DNA of 64,000 nucleotides from Merluccius polli. Lineage: Eukaryota; Chordata; Actinopteri; Gadiformes; Merlucciidae. The notes beneath the pieces were generated by a model, which saw nothing but the letters and a program-made list of their open reading frames with translations, was not told the origin of the DNA and did not search any database. The number at the start of each line of letters is the position of its first letter. Positions within the stretch are counted from its first letter, which is position 1. The translations under genes were made by a program, and so were the position numbers. The stretch spans positions 26,001 through 90,000 of the forward strand of contig JAOPHQ010002881.1 of the NCBI GenBank assembly GCA_030340625.1, read 5' to 3'. This document shows positions 41,279-56,830 of the stretch, piece by piece.

Positions 41279-42997
41279 TTATACACCTGCTTTGATTTGG
41301 CTGTTGGGTGGGAGGCGCTTTCCCTGATGAGTTCCTACTGTCAGGCCAAACTCCCGGCCTTCATGCTTCTCCTGGACCTCAGGCTTCAGCTGGAAGCCCT
41401 TGTCCCCGTCGAACGAGTCAGACGGTGTGAAGGAGAGCGGCGCCTCCCCCAGCAGACCCTGCAGTCTCGCACGCCAGGCCTTCAGCATGGCGTCCCGAGC
41501 TTCAGCATCGACATGAGATGGCGCCCAGAAGATCTGGGGAGCCAGGACCTGGAAGCCACAGTAGTGCAGGATCCCATTCTGAAAGTGAAAAACAAAAATC
41601 ATGTTGATGCAGAGAATTTCACATTATATTAGGGCTTGTACATGGCAATGACGGCCCCATTTTGGAAGAATAAGAATGTTAGTAGTAATGGTTTTGACAT
41701 GGTTTCAAAATGCCACAGCATTTCTCATGCAAGACAAAACAAAGTTTATTAGCCTAGGTTACAGTACATTTGGTTGGTTGAGGATTTTACAGTACTACAC
41801 GTCGAGTGCTTTCAATATGGCTGAATTTGATGCATTTTGATGTACAAGCCCTATACAAAATCCAAAAAGGTCTACATTGTAGATGCCGAACCTGTAGTGG
41901 CCACAGGGTGACATTCATGTCCCCATTGATTCCAGTGGCACTGAACATGGACTCATTGGAGCCGGTGGTGAATGACAGCATGGCCTTCTTGTCCTGGCAA
42001 GGGAGACAGGCGAGTTTTATTGCATCTCATACAATGAAAATGTAGAAGAAATACCGTTTTCTTATTGTGCATATAAACCTCTCAAAACACTAATTTGTTA
42101 GTTAATGTTTCTTGAAACAAGCAGAACAGTAACAAATTAAGCTTTTACATGGTCATGGGACATGGCCCCAGCATAAATGAAACCCATGTCTGCGATGGAA
42201 ACTCACAACAACAAGGGCATGTAGCCAGTGATCTGATCTGATCAGCCCTCACCTTGAAGAGTCCCTGGCTGTATCGCTTCTCCTGTGTGAAGGCGTAGCC
42301 TGACGTCAGCACCCGGTCGATCCAGCCCTTCATGATGCCGGGAACGGTGAACCAGTACATGGGGAACTGAAAACAAAATGCAGATGGTCATCCAGGAGGC
42401 GGCGGCTTGCGGGAAACTACAATCTACACATCTATCATGTCTGACTGAAACACACTTGGAAAATGATAAGGTCTGCCTCAGTGAGTTTACGCTGTTCCTC
42501 TTTGATGTCGTCGGCCAGCGTGCCTTCCTCCCAGGCGAGTCTGGTCTCCTCCGCATAGCGGAAGTGCTCAGGGTTCTTCACCTCAGCTGGGGGGGGGGGG
42601 GGGTAAAATTTACATTCACCCACAAAACAGTTAACTCACTTACCACGTGCCAACCTTCAGCTTCTCACCAGTAATGTCTTCGGCAGTAGCCGTGGCCTTG
42701 AACTTGATGGCGTACAGGTCCGACACCTCCACGGTGCAGCCCTGAGCGGTCAGGACCTCCACGGTGGCGTCTTTAGCTGAAGCATTGAACGATCCGGCGC
42801 TCTGATGGGCGTAGACAACCAGCACCTTCTTCGCTGCTAAAAGACAAACGTCCACGGTTAAACCCAACTCAACCTCAAAAAGTCATCAACAATACACATA
42901 CTGAGATTACTGAAAGGGTAAGGAAAACACTGAGCTATAATCATAACACACACACAGCTACAGACAGAAGGTACCCAGCTACAGCTTACGCACCCAT
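41279..42997 (-). CDS. NAD(P)H quinone oxidoreductase (NQO1/NQO2 family), tandem copy B
   Basis: Encodes 272 aa with the same six-exon structure and identical exon lengths as copy A: 42997-42994, 42836-42669, 42586-42456, 42366-42253, 41993-41892 and 41578-41279. I count about 17 residue differences from copy A (roughly 94% identity): none in exon 5, three in exon 6, seven in exon 3. It carries the same Phe127, Gln129, Phe156 and Asn162. An in-frame ATG two codons upstream (43003) is an alternative start. The polypyrimidine tract before exon 3 is an uninterrupted run of about 16 C. Intron 5 contains a MITE that copy A lacks. The stop codon overlaps AATAAA (TAATAAAA, 41281-41274), so the 3' UTR may be extremely short. 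The frame is intact and it is probably functional. Confidence 0.93.
41632..41851. mobile_element. MITE, GGGCTTGTACA family, short copy in NQO-B intron 5
   Basis: It starts gggcttgtacat and ends atgtacaagccc-type sequence, a 12-bp perfect inverted terminus, flanked on both sides by TA. The interior is an abridged version of 7437-7997. Intron 5 is 313 bp here and 82 bp in copy A; the element accounts for the difference. Confidence 0.85.
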
Positions 42998-43039
42998 TTT
43001 CATGCTACAAAGGCTGTGGTGAAGACCTGTCCAGATGGC

Positions 43040-43043
43040 AGCG

Positions 43044-43073
<30 letters not shown>
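43040..43073. repeat. (CTG)n triplet tract upstream of NQO copy B
   Basis: About eight CTG triplets (gctgctgctgctgctgctgc) lie in the presumed 5' UTR between the TATA box and exon 1 of copy B. Copy A has no such run at the matching place. Confidence 0.8.
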
Positions 43074-43074
<1 letters not shown>

Positions 43075-43119
43075 AAGAGTAAAAACCCTGGCTTATGCAA
43101 AGAAGTCAAAATCTGCTGA

Positions 43120-43126
43120 TTTTATA
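43120..43126 (-). promoter_or_regulatory. TATA box of NQO copy B
   Basis: The coding strand reads aatataaaatc about 125 nt before the ATG. It is followed upstream by the block shared with copy A (cagctgcatgtcaaccag and ccaattaag), so the promoter was duplicated with the gene. Confidence 0.6.
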
Positions 43127-43173
43127 TTGTCTTCAAAACCTCTCACACAGCTGCATGTCAACCAGCAATCAGT

Positions 43174-48227
<5,054 letters not shown>

Positions 48228-48985
48228 TAACCTAATCGAACCCTAACCCCCCAAACCTAACCCAAAACCTAACCCTAAAACCAAACCCTAACCCTAAAAC
48301 CAAACCCTAATCCTAAAACCTAACCCTAACCCTAAAACCTAAACCTAACCCCAAAAGCCAAACCCTAACCCTAAAACCAAACCCTAACCCTAAAACCTAA
48401 CCCTAACCCTAAAACCTAACCCTAACCCTAAAACCTAAAACCTAACCCTAAAACCTAAACCTAACCCTAAAACCTAACCCTAAAACCTAACCCTAACCCT
48501 AAAACCTATCCCTAACCCTAAAACCTAAACCTAACCCTAACCCTAAAACCTATCCCTATCCCTAACCCTAAAACCTAAACCTAACCCTAACCCTAAAACC
48601 CTAACCCTAATCCTAAAACCAAACCCTAACCCTAAAACCAAACCCTAACCCTAAAACCTAACCCTAACCCTAAAACCTAAACCTAACCCTAAAACCTATC
48701 CCTAACCCTAACCCTAACCCTAAAACCTATCCCTAACCCTAAAACCTAAAACCTAACCCTAAAACCTAAACCTAACCCTAAAACCTAAACCTAACCCTAA
48801 AACCTAACCCTAAAACCTATCCCTAACCCTAAAACCTAACCCTAACCCTAAAACCTATCCCTAACCCTAAAACCAAACCCTAACCCTAAAACCTAACCCT
48901 AACCCTTAAACTTAACCCCAACCCTAAAACCTAAAACGTAACCCTAACCCCTTAAACCAAACCCTAACTCTAAATCCTAAACCCT
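48228..48985. repeat. Interstitial telomere-like array (CCCTAA-rich), about 750 bp
   Basis: The plus strand is built of ccctaaccctaaaacctaa-type units. Pairs of the vertebrate telomere hexamer CCCTAA alternate with variants such as CCTAAAA, CCAAAC and CCTATC. The pattern is degenerate throughout and bounded by unique sequence on both sides, so it is interstitial rather than a chromosome end. Confidence 0.93.
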
Positions 48986-50344
48986 GGCAACCCTCAGCCT
49001 TGCCCCTGCATCCAGACAGGGAATGTGATCTCAGGTTAAATCTACTCAATTAATAAATGAGGTCTAGAGGTCACTAGATCCATACAACAGGCGATATATT
49101 CATGCTGTGGCAGCAATACTGACTCCTTTATGTGATTCAGTGAAAGCTGTGTTTTAGAGTTATCAGTCATCATTACCTTTTTTTAATATGTCATGAACAT
49201 GTGACGGGATCCTCAGCATGCACACGCAAGCTTATCTGCTGGGAGTTTAAAAAAAATGAAACGAGATAAGACGGCGTGGAAAGTGGAAATCCCATCGCAG
49301 CGGACGACCTGAGCGGCGTCAATGGACGCGTGTCCAGGAGGGGAGGAGGGGTCGCCTCGTTACGCACACTGCGCCTCGTTACGGTCAGCCAGGAGGCGCC
49401 AGCTGAGCAAGTTTGTCCTCATGAAAGACAGCAGGACGGCGGTGATGACACGCAGACGATGATGACACTGAGAGCTGCTGCTGTTCGCGACCTCATCCAA
49501 CCATCAAAGCGATCCGTGAGACTGATCCTCCGCTGCAAACACCAAACCAAAACGCATTTCAAGAGCATGAAGACCCAACTTGAACATTTGCCTTCCGGAC
49601 CAGTAGCCTGATACGAAATGCGTTTCTACCGAGAACGTTGAATTGTCTTTACTGTGGCCAACGTCATACCTCGATACCTGGTGAGTTGTTTTAAACAACG
49701 TTTAAAATGTTAGAAAGCTGTTTTAATAGCCTGTGGTTTTACTCAGTGTGCATGCACCGCAAAGTCGTATGTATGCAAACGCGTATGCGCGTTTTATCCA
49801 CTGTGATGAAGTTTAGCTTTGGAGTCGTTGATTTAAATGTGAAATAAGAACGAGTTGCACCCTAACGGCGAAAGCAATTATGCATTTCAGCCTATGTTTC
49901 AGTTGATATGGGACATGTTGCAGGAAAGGTATCCTTTCAGCACCATGGACAACGCCGGTGTCTGTAAGACCTGCCTGCATGTTACCTTCAATAAGTTCAG
50001 TCTGGAAACCTGTGCCCTTCAACATGAGAGACTCAATCATAGTGTATAAAATCATTGATTGTTTTGTGTGGTTTATTTTATGTTTCTAGACTAGTGGCTA
50101 GTGATTACTAGAATATCTTAAAACTCATATTTTTAACTGTAGCTTATTTAATTGATTTGTTAATTGATGTTTGTATTTTATTAATTGATAATTGTATAAT
50201 GTAGTCTAATCCGTCTGTGTTTATTTCCGCAAATCACTTTGAATTGCATGTGCTTGTCTGGAAGGTGCTCCACAAATAAAGTTGGATTTGATTTGATCAG
50301 AGTCACCACTTTGGATTGAACTTCTGTTTATTTTTCCTTTTAAG
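48986..50344. other. Upstream flank of nhlh2
   Basis: The GC-rich segment 49270-49520 may be the promoter or noncoding first exon of nhlh2. The sequence 50200-50298 ends in tgctccacaaataaagttgg and gatttgatttgatc, a typical L2-type LINE 3' tail, placed between that region and the nhlh2 acceptor. The open frame at 49276-49611 matches nothing I know. Confidence 0.4.
50200..50298 (+). mobile_element. L2-type LINE 3' tail fragment
   Basis: The stretch with caaatcactttgaattgcat, then ggtgctccacaaataaagtt and (ggatttgattt), matches the usual 3' terminus of fish L2-like elements (a 'tttgatttgatt' tail). Only the tail is recognisable. Confidence 0.55.
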
Positions 50345-50382
50345 AATTTCGGTTTGAAAACAACAACCACGAGCAAACAAGG

Positions 50383-50751
50383 ATGATGCTCAGCCCGGAC
50401 CAAACGGAGGAGGAGGACCTGCCTTGGGGACCACCGGACACACACACACTGCTGGACTCCTTCGGGGCCGAGTGTGAGCCCGCGTCGGCCGAGGACAGAC
50501 ACGTCGTCCGCCCCCCCCGCGCGCTCTCTCTGAGCCGGGAGGAGAAGCGGCGGCGGCGGCGCACCACGGCCAAGTACCGCTCGGCGCACGCCACGCGAGA
50601 GAGGGTGCGCGTGGAGGCGTTCAACGTGGCCTTCACGGACCTGCGGAAGCTTCTGCCCATCCTCCCGCCGGACAAGAAGCTGTCCAAGATAGAGATTCTG
50701 AGACTGGCCATGTGTTACATCTCCTACCTCAACCACGTCCTGGATGTGTGA
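50383..50751 (+). CDS. nhlh2: Nescient helix-loop-helix 2 (neuronal bHLH transcription factor)
   Basis: Encodes a 122-aa nuclear bHLH protein that binds E-boxes as a dimer in developing neurons. The N-terminus MMLSPDQ is that of NHLH2 (NHLH1 starts MMLNSD). The C-terminal half is the family signature: SREEKRRRRR (51-60), basic region TTAKYRSAHATRERVRVEAF with E-box contact Glu73, helix 1 to about residue 91, loop LPPDKK, and helix 2 ending SYLNHVLDV at the stop. The N-terminal acidic/linker region is shorter than in mammals (about 135 aa). A good acceptor (ttatttttccttttaag, exon from 50345) lies 38 nt before the ATG, so there is an upstream noncoding exon as in other vertebrates. Substitutions FTDLRKLLPILPP versus the mammalian FAELRKLLPTLPP are conservative. 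AATAAA at 50954 gives a 3' UTR of about 0.2 kb. Confidence 0.95.
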   Translation: MMLSPDQTEEEDLPWGPPDTHTLLDSFGAECEPASAEDRHVVRPPRALSLSREEKRRRRRTTAKYRSAHATRERVRVEAFNVAFTDLRKLLPILPPDKKLSKIEILRLAMCYISYLNHVLDV

Positions 50752-50953
50752 GGTAACGGCTGTTAGATGTGCGTCTGAATGGACTCAACGTCACTGTGAC
50801 GGAGTTGAGTTTTTTTACCACTCAATGGGAACTCGTGGTCTTATACTCCGACAGTATAGACGCTTGTGCTGAAATAGCGACGAGCTAAACGAATCAGACG
50901 TCACCTCTAACCGCCTTGTAATTATTAGATCATAATAATGATGTATGTATTTA

Positions 50954-50959
50954 AATAAA
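50954..50959 (+). promoter_or_regulatory. nhlh2: Probable nhlh2 polyadenylation signal (AATAAA)
   Basis: The first AATAAA after the nhlh2 stop, about 200 nt downstream in AT-rich sequence. Its use is inferred from position. Confidence 0.5.
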
Positions 50960-51303
50960 TGTTTTGAAAACGTCCGGGTTTTATATCTATTGCGTTTAGT
51001 TCTATTTATGTTGACAAAGTGTGTGGACTGGTGTGAGGAGCAGGATACAGAGGGGTGTGTGACTCCCAGCCGAAAGGTACTGGGTTCGATCCCCGATGTC
51101 CACAGCTTACATACAACACATCTGGAATCACTTAAAGTCACGTTTGATTAAAAAAAACAGTTTGAAATCAAATAGTTGTTGTTTTTATGTAAATGTATAA
51201 CTTATAAAACCTCATATTTGATTTGGCCTCCATCCACAACCAGGCCTCCATCCACCGGTATAACGGTGCTGTTATTGCTCAGATAAACTATTAGGCTCCA
51301 GAC

Positions 51304-51615
51304 CAGTGGCTCTCAACTGGTCTCGCCTCAGGACCCACATGTGTCATTAGTCATTAAGTCATGACCCAAAAAGAAAAAAATGTGTTTACCAATAGGCCTA
51401 TTGCAGTAATCAACAGTGCCTTCATGTACTGCTACATGAAAAGCTGCAACCATTGGGGCTGCCTACACTCAATTAAATAGTAAGCCATTGAAACATGAAT
51501 TAACATTTAATCCACGGGCTTCTTTCTGAAGATGAAGGTTTGGCGTATGCTCTGCGTCCCACTCAAAATGACTCTCGTGACCCACTTATGTGTCGCGACC
51601 GGTTGAGAACCATTG
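51304..51615. mobile_element. hAT-like MITE (CAGTGGTTCTCAAC termini)
   Basis: The left end cagtggctctcaactggtc and right end gaccggttgagaaccattg are inverted copies with two mismatches. These are classic hAT (Charlie-type) termini. There is no coding sequence, and no clear 8-bp duplication remains. Confidence 0.8.
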
Positions 51616-51812
51616 AGTGTTTAGAGTGCTTCCTGTATTTCCACAGTGGACCTATGAACAGTTCAGGGTGTGAGGGTGGGGGTGGTGGGGGTGACGTTTG
51701 GTGGGGGTGGGGGTGGGAGTTGGGGGGGTGATGGTGGGCAGGTGTTTCTCCAAATGAACCAAGACAACCACATTAGGGCCCATCCGTCTGCCATGTCCCT
51801 GGGGACACACGC

Positions 51813-51855
51813 ACGCGCATACATGTGCACATGCACGCACGCACACACAAACACA

Positions 51856-51892
<37 letters not shown>

Positions 51893-51978
51893 ACACAGAC
51901 ATTGGCATGCACACACACACACACAGTCCCACATAGACATGCATGTGCTTACATGTGCACACACAAGCACACACATAC

Positions 51979-52016
<38 letters not shown>

Positions 52017-52135
52017 GGCACATAAACACACACAAACACACACACACAGTTATGGGCACACACAAAAACACACACACACACACATAAATAAACATGCATG
52101 CGCATACATGGGCACACGCACAAGCACACACACAT
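51813..52135. repeat. Compound (CA)n array
   Basis: About 320 bp of (CA)n interrupted by repeated acatgtgcacatgc, acataaacacac and catgggcaca segments. Several long open frames on both strands are purely low-complexity. Confidence 0.92.
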
Positions 52136-52458
52136 AGAATGGTAAGCATGTATGCGTATACACACATCCATTCAGAACGGATTATGTTGTTTATCTTATG
52201 ACTCATGAGTGTATGTTTTATTGCATGTTTAATAATCAGCAACACAGGCACTGCATTGTATTACAATCATGGATACAAATCAATATCACACATTGGATGC
52301 CAAAAAATGATCAAGTGACTTGACTTGTGAACACGGTGCCAGTGAAACATCATCATCTTCTTCTTCTTCGTCATCTTCATCATCATTGTTCTCCTATAAA
52401 AGAAACGTTTTGTTGTGATGTCAACACCATTTGTTTACTGTAAGATAGATGTTTCCTG

Positions 52459-52459
52459 T

Positions 52460-52515
<56 letters not shown>

Positions 52516-52541
52516 CCCCCCCCCCCCCCCCCCCCCCCCTC
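52459..52541. repeat. (CT)n followed by a poly-C run of about 27
   Basis: About 27 CT units run directly into a C homopolymer, one of the longest in the window. Other comparable G or C runs are at 18666, 20732, 30110, 34851, 53089, 54007, 58045 and 62236. Confidence 0.97.
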
Positions 52542-54401
52542 CAAGTCCGCTGTAATGTGGCCCCTGGGGGCAGCCACCATTGATTGTCCAGGCCCTCTTC
52601 CTCGCTCCGGAGTACAGCAGCCCTTTGTCTAGTGTGTGTGTGTGTGTGTGCGTGTGTTTCAAAGGGTAAGGAGGATCAAATTATGTGAAACTAGGAAACA
52701 CATTGCTCGCCCTTTACCGATGTGTTTGTTAGGTAAATCTCCATCACATAATACGCGTGAACGTCATGTTTGTTGATTGTTATCTAGAAGTGTTTAATTG
52801 GTTAATTAGTCGAGAGACTGCGCTAAATGTCACGTTATGTACGTGTCATTCGTCATCGGTGTGCGCCCTGCCTCCCAGTGTGTTCAGGAGGACAACACCG
52901 CCCTCTTCTGGCGATACAAGTCACCACGCTGGATCTGAGATAGGAAGAGGTGTAACGTTACAAAGGCTTATGATATAGGCTTTATATATAACAACGTCAT
53001 CCAACGTACGTTTAAATTATTGTGGATATCATTGTGTATGATTCGCTTAATTTACACCGTTGATGGAAGGGCAACTTTAACGGGGAGTGGGGGGGGGGGG
53101 GGGGGGGGTATATTGTTTTGTTAAACACTGATGTAAGTGCTCACCTAATATGATACGACAATCAGTTCAGATCAATTAGGCCTCTTTGTATTGGTTGTGG
53201 GTCTTAATGTTTAAGCAGGCTTTGGATACCGATCTATAGGCTATGAATTAGCATGAGCGCACCAACGCGCCCTCTAGCGTCCATAACCCCAAACCCCAGT
53301 CTGGCTGCTCGCATCCTCCTCGTCCACCTCCTCCTCCTCCTCCTGCTGCTCTCCTGCACTACTGACGCTACTACTGACGCTAACAGCGGCGAGAGGAGGA
53401 GGCGCATGGAGGGTCTCTGCAGATAGCGGAGGTCCGTCAGTCAGGTTTGGGGAGGAGGTGCGCCCTTGCGGACGCACACACACGCGCGCGCGCTCTGTAT
53501 TCACGTCGAAAAGCCCAATGATGATGATGATGATGATACACCTTTGGCGAGGTAGGTGAGCCGTGATCCGTGTCGTGGTGGCCGTCGTACCGGTACCAAT
53601 GATGATGATGATGATGAGCTGGTGAAGTTCAACGGTACCGCCGCGGGGGGAAAAAATAATATAGGCTATAGGCTATATATGTATATATATGGTTCCCTCT
53701 GCCTCTGAGGTGTCTGCAGCAGCTTATTTAAGAGCTATGAATGGGTCTGTCTAGACTGTGGTGTATTTTGGTTTATTTCGTGCTATATGGGTGTGCAATA
53801 GGTACAGGTTATGAATCATAGACGGACCCCTGTGATGAATGCGTAATTGGAGGGGCGATGTGCTGTGTCGTCCATGATGCAATTAAGAATACGTCTCTTT
53901 TATCTAAGGGTGACAATATGCAGATAGGCTGGACGTCTTCTTGTCTTTCACTCACCCTGTAACCGATAACTTAATCTCGTTTCACTTCAAACCGACCCCC
54001 CCATCCCCCCCCCCCCCCCCCCCCCCCCCCCTTTTTTATCGAAATCGTATCCCATTTTGTTGGTTTTAGTAACCACGTTTTCAATTGCAAGCCTTTTCTC
54101 TATTAACCGTCCCTGGAAATCTCTCTGACACGACATATGGTGCACATCTGGAGGAGGCTTGCTCGGTATTTACCGTGGTGCAGACTGTAACAGACTGCAA
54201 GTGTGTGTGCAGTGCACTGAATTGAAAAGAGTCAAGAATGTGTTATTGATTCCTCCCATACCTCGCAGAGAGACGCCCTGGCCCCATTCATTAATGGGTG
54301 TTGATAGGTGGCACCCTGAACAGTGGGGGGGCTAGGAGCTATAGATCACACGGTCCTATGCAAGGGCACGTTTGTAAATGGAATTGAAACCAAATATATA
54401 T

Positions 54402-54448
<47 letters not shown>

Positions 54449-54948
54449 ATGCGGCTGGGGGGGGGGGTTATCTCTGGTCATCTCTGGATTGGAGATTTGC
54501 TCACTGTGTTCGTATCTGTCTGTCTGTCTGTCTGTCTGTTATCCTTCGCCATTGTTCCTCATCCCCATTCAAGTTGTTTTTTAACCATGTCAGACAATAC
54601 GTATAAGTAAATTAAAAGGACACCAGAGCTATAGCTTTGTGTGTCGTGTCGTGTGTGTGTGTGTGTACTGTGTAGTGGATATAGTTCAGCCCGGCGCTCT
54701 GTAAACCAGCAGACTAAACAAGTGCCAAGCCGCAGCTCGCATCTGGCACAGCATCATGGCGATGCACCATCAGAGCAAGACACTCACACAGAGGATAGAG
54801 GGCGTGAGAGATGATGGATGTGATGGGGAGGGGAGGACACAGACGCCGTGACAACCAGGCCTCCATCCACCGTGGGCGGGCTTCCAGGTCCGGCCGGGTC
54901 ACATGACCGTAATGATGTCGTAGTAGATGAGTTCAAACGTCTTCCAAC
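52542..54948. other. Gene-free stretch with CpG-containing segment
   Basis: A GC-rich, (TCC)n- and (GATGAT)n-bearing segment at 53260-53650 looks like regulatory or promoter-type DNA, but no coding exon is supported. (TA)n lies at 54402-54446, a poly-C run at 54007, and (TG)n near 54655. Confidence 0.4.
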
Positions 54949-55160
54949 TAGGGCTGGGCAATAGCTCAATCGTATTGCTTATCGTCTTTGAATGAAGATT
55001 TATAGGTTTATAGTCTAAATGAATTACGATGCGCAGATAAGCCCTTGAAATAATCAAATATGAGGTTTGAAACGTCAGTGAGAAAGGAAAACTAGTTTTA
55101 GTCCGATACCACTGAAATGTCCATATACTTCAGACCTTCAGTTAGACTTATGTTTTGAAT
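54949..55160 (+). mobile_element. hAT-like MITE, TAGGGCTGGGCAAT family, copy 2
   Basis: It begins tagggctgggcaatagctca and shares internal blocks with 31030-31319, including caaatatgaggtttgaaacg and tcagtgagaaaggaaa. Copy 2 is in the opposite orientation and lacks some internal sequence. Confidence 0.72.
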
Positions 55161-55226
55161 GGTATTTTGAATTCATAAGCATATTGTGATGTCACACACA
55201 CACACAGTCAGACAGACAGATATAAG

Positions 55227-55260
<34 letters not shown>

Positions 55261-55492
55261 CATACATTTACAGTCAGAGCCCCCATTCCTGAGTGATATA
55301 GAATATGAGGAAGGAAGAATGAAAAGAAATGTGTTAATTTAATCCATCCTAAAACCATGTTTGCTCTTGTTCTGTGGTCTGGATGTGTGCGTGTCCCTCC
55401 TTCGGATATTATATTATGCATTCAGAACCTACAAAGCATCCCTAATTTCCCGTCTGGGTTTAATAAAGTTCATCTTATATTATCTTACACAC

Positions 55493-55717
55493 CAGTGGTG
55501 GAAAGTAACTAACTTAAAGCAATTAACACATTAATGCATCAATAAATTTAATCCAATAATATAATATATATTATTATGAAATGGGCATTCTGCATAATGA
55601 GTACTTTTGTTACTTTAAGTATATTCTGATGCTAATACTTTTGTACTTTCACTTTCAAACCAGTGTGGTATTACTACTTTTACTTACGTAAACGATCTGA
55701 CTTCTTCTTCCACCACT

Positions 55718-55718
<1 letters not shown>
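55493..55718. mobile_element. hAT-like element (CAGTGGTGGAAAGTAAC family)
   Basis: It begins cagtggtggaaagtaactaa and ends cttcttcttccaccactg, the inverted termini of a very common teleost element. The right side abuts a (CA)n tract, which obscures any target-site duplication. Confidence 0.85.
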
Positions 55719-55761
<43 letters not shown>

Positions 55762-56040
55762 GTGCTCCAGCCTTCTCCCACTAGTCGAACACATCACTGA
55801 TGTTTGTTTTACATTAGTGTCACTCTTCTGCTCTCATGAACGTCCCCGCGACTCATCCGAGTGGAACGCTGCTCCGTGCACGTGCACGTGCACACGTGCG
55901 CACACACACAAAAATGATGTCGTCGTGGTTCGCCGCTTCGGCCCGTGCATTATCTTTTCACATGAATGCACGGTACATTAGCCTTACAGTACGCATCGCA
56001 ACGGCAGGGCAACCCAGTTCTGGGGAGTGGAGGGGTGTTC

Positions 56041-56089
<49 letters not shown>

Positions 56090-56795
56090 TGTGTGTGTGT
56101 GTGTGTGTGTGTGTAGGGGGTGGGGGTGCTGGGTTATTCCAGTGTGCTTTATTCATGTTCACCGTGGGCTTGTAACTGATAGTTTTTCTTTGCCCACGGC
56201 TGTGATTTTCCACATGGCCTGGTTCCCTGCCCCCCCCCCCCTCCCACGCCCCCCCAACCTCTTGTGTCTCTGTCCACTTGTCAAGGAGTGGGCCGTGGCG
56301 TTAAGTCGTCTCGGGGAGCTCTGTGGCCCACATACCCCACCTCTCTGTCTCTCCCCAGAGACTCACTCGCTAGTCGGACTCACCGGATGTAGGTTGTCGC
56401 AAGTCCCGGCGTTAGGGCGCCTATTTCAGTCGGCGTTCCCCTCCCCTCCCACTATCTGCGTGTTACCGTTTTCAAAGTCCCCGTCACACACTATTTTGCA
56501 AGGGCACCATCGCTGCACCGTGGGCTTACCACCGCCCAAGATTATGTTTTTTTCCCCCTATACCAGAATGATAGAGGGTTCAGCCAGACCTTTCTCGCAT
56601 CTCCGCATCTCTGCATCTCCAGCACTGGAGATGCGAGACTGCGGGACTACTCACTCACAGTGCTGCACGTCGCTGGCACATGGCTGAGGTTAACAGATGT
56701 ACTTCAGACCACAGGGTTCTGTGTTTGGCCACAATGCTGCTGCTGCTGCTGCTTAGGGTGATGGTGGGGACTGTAGTTCACCCCCTTTTCTCATC

Positions 56796-56830
<35 letters not shown>

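Noticed and set aside
48228..48985. True chromosome end
   Set aside because: The repeats are degenerate and unique sequence with genes continues on both sides, so the array is interstitial.
49276..49611. 111-codon open frame upstream of nhlh2 as a gene
   Set aside because: No domain or family resemblance and no splice logic. It is better explained as GC-rich promoter or 5' UTR DNA.
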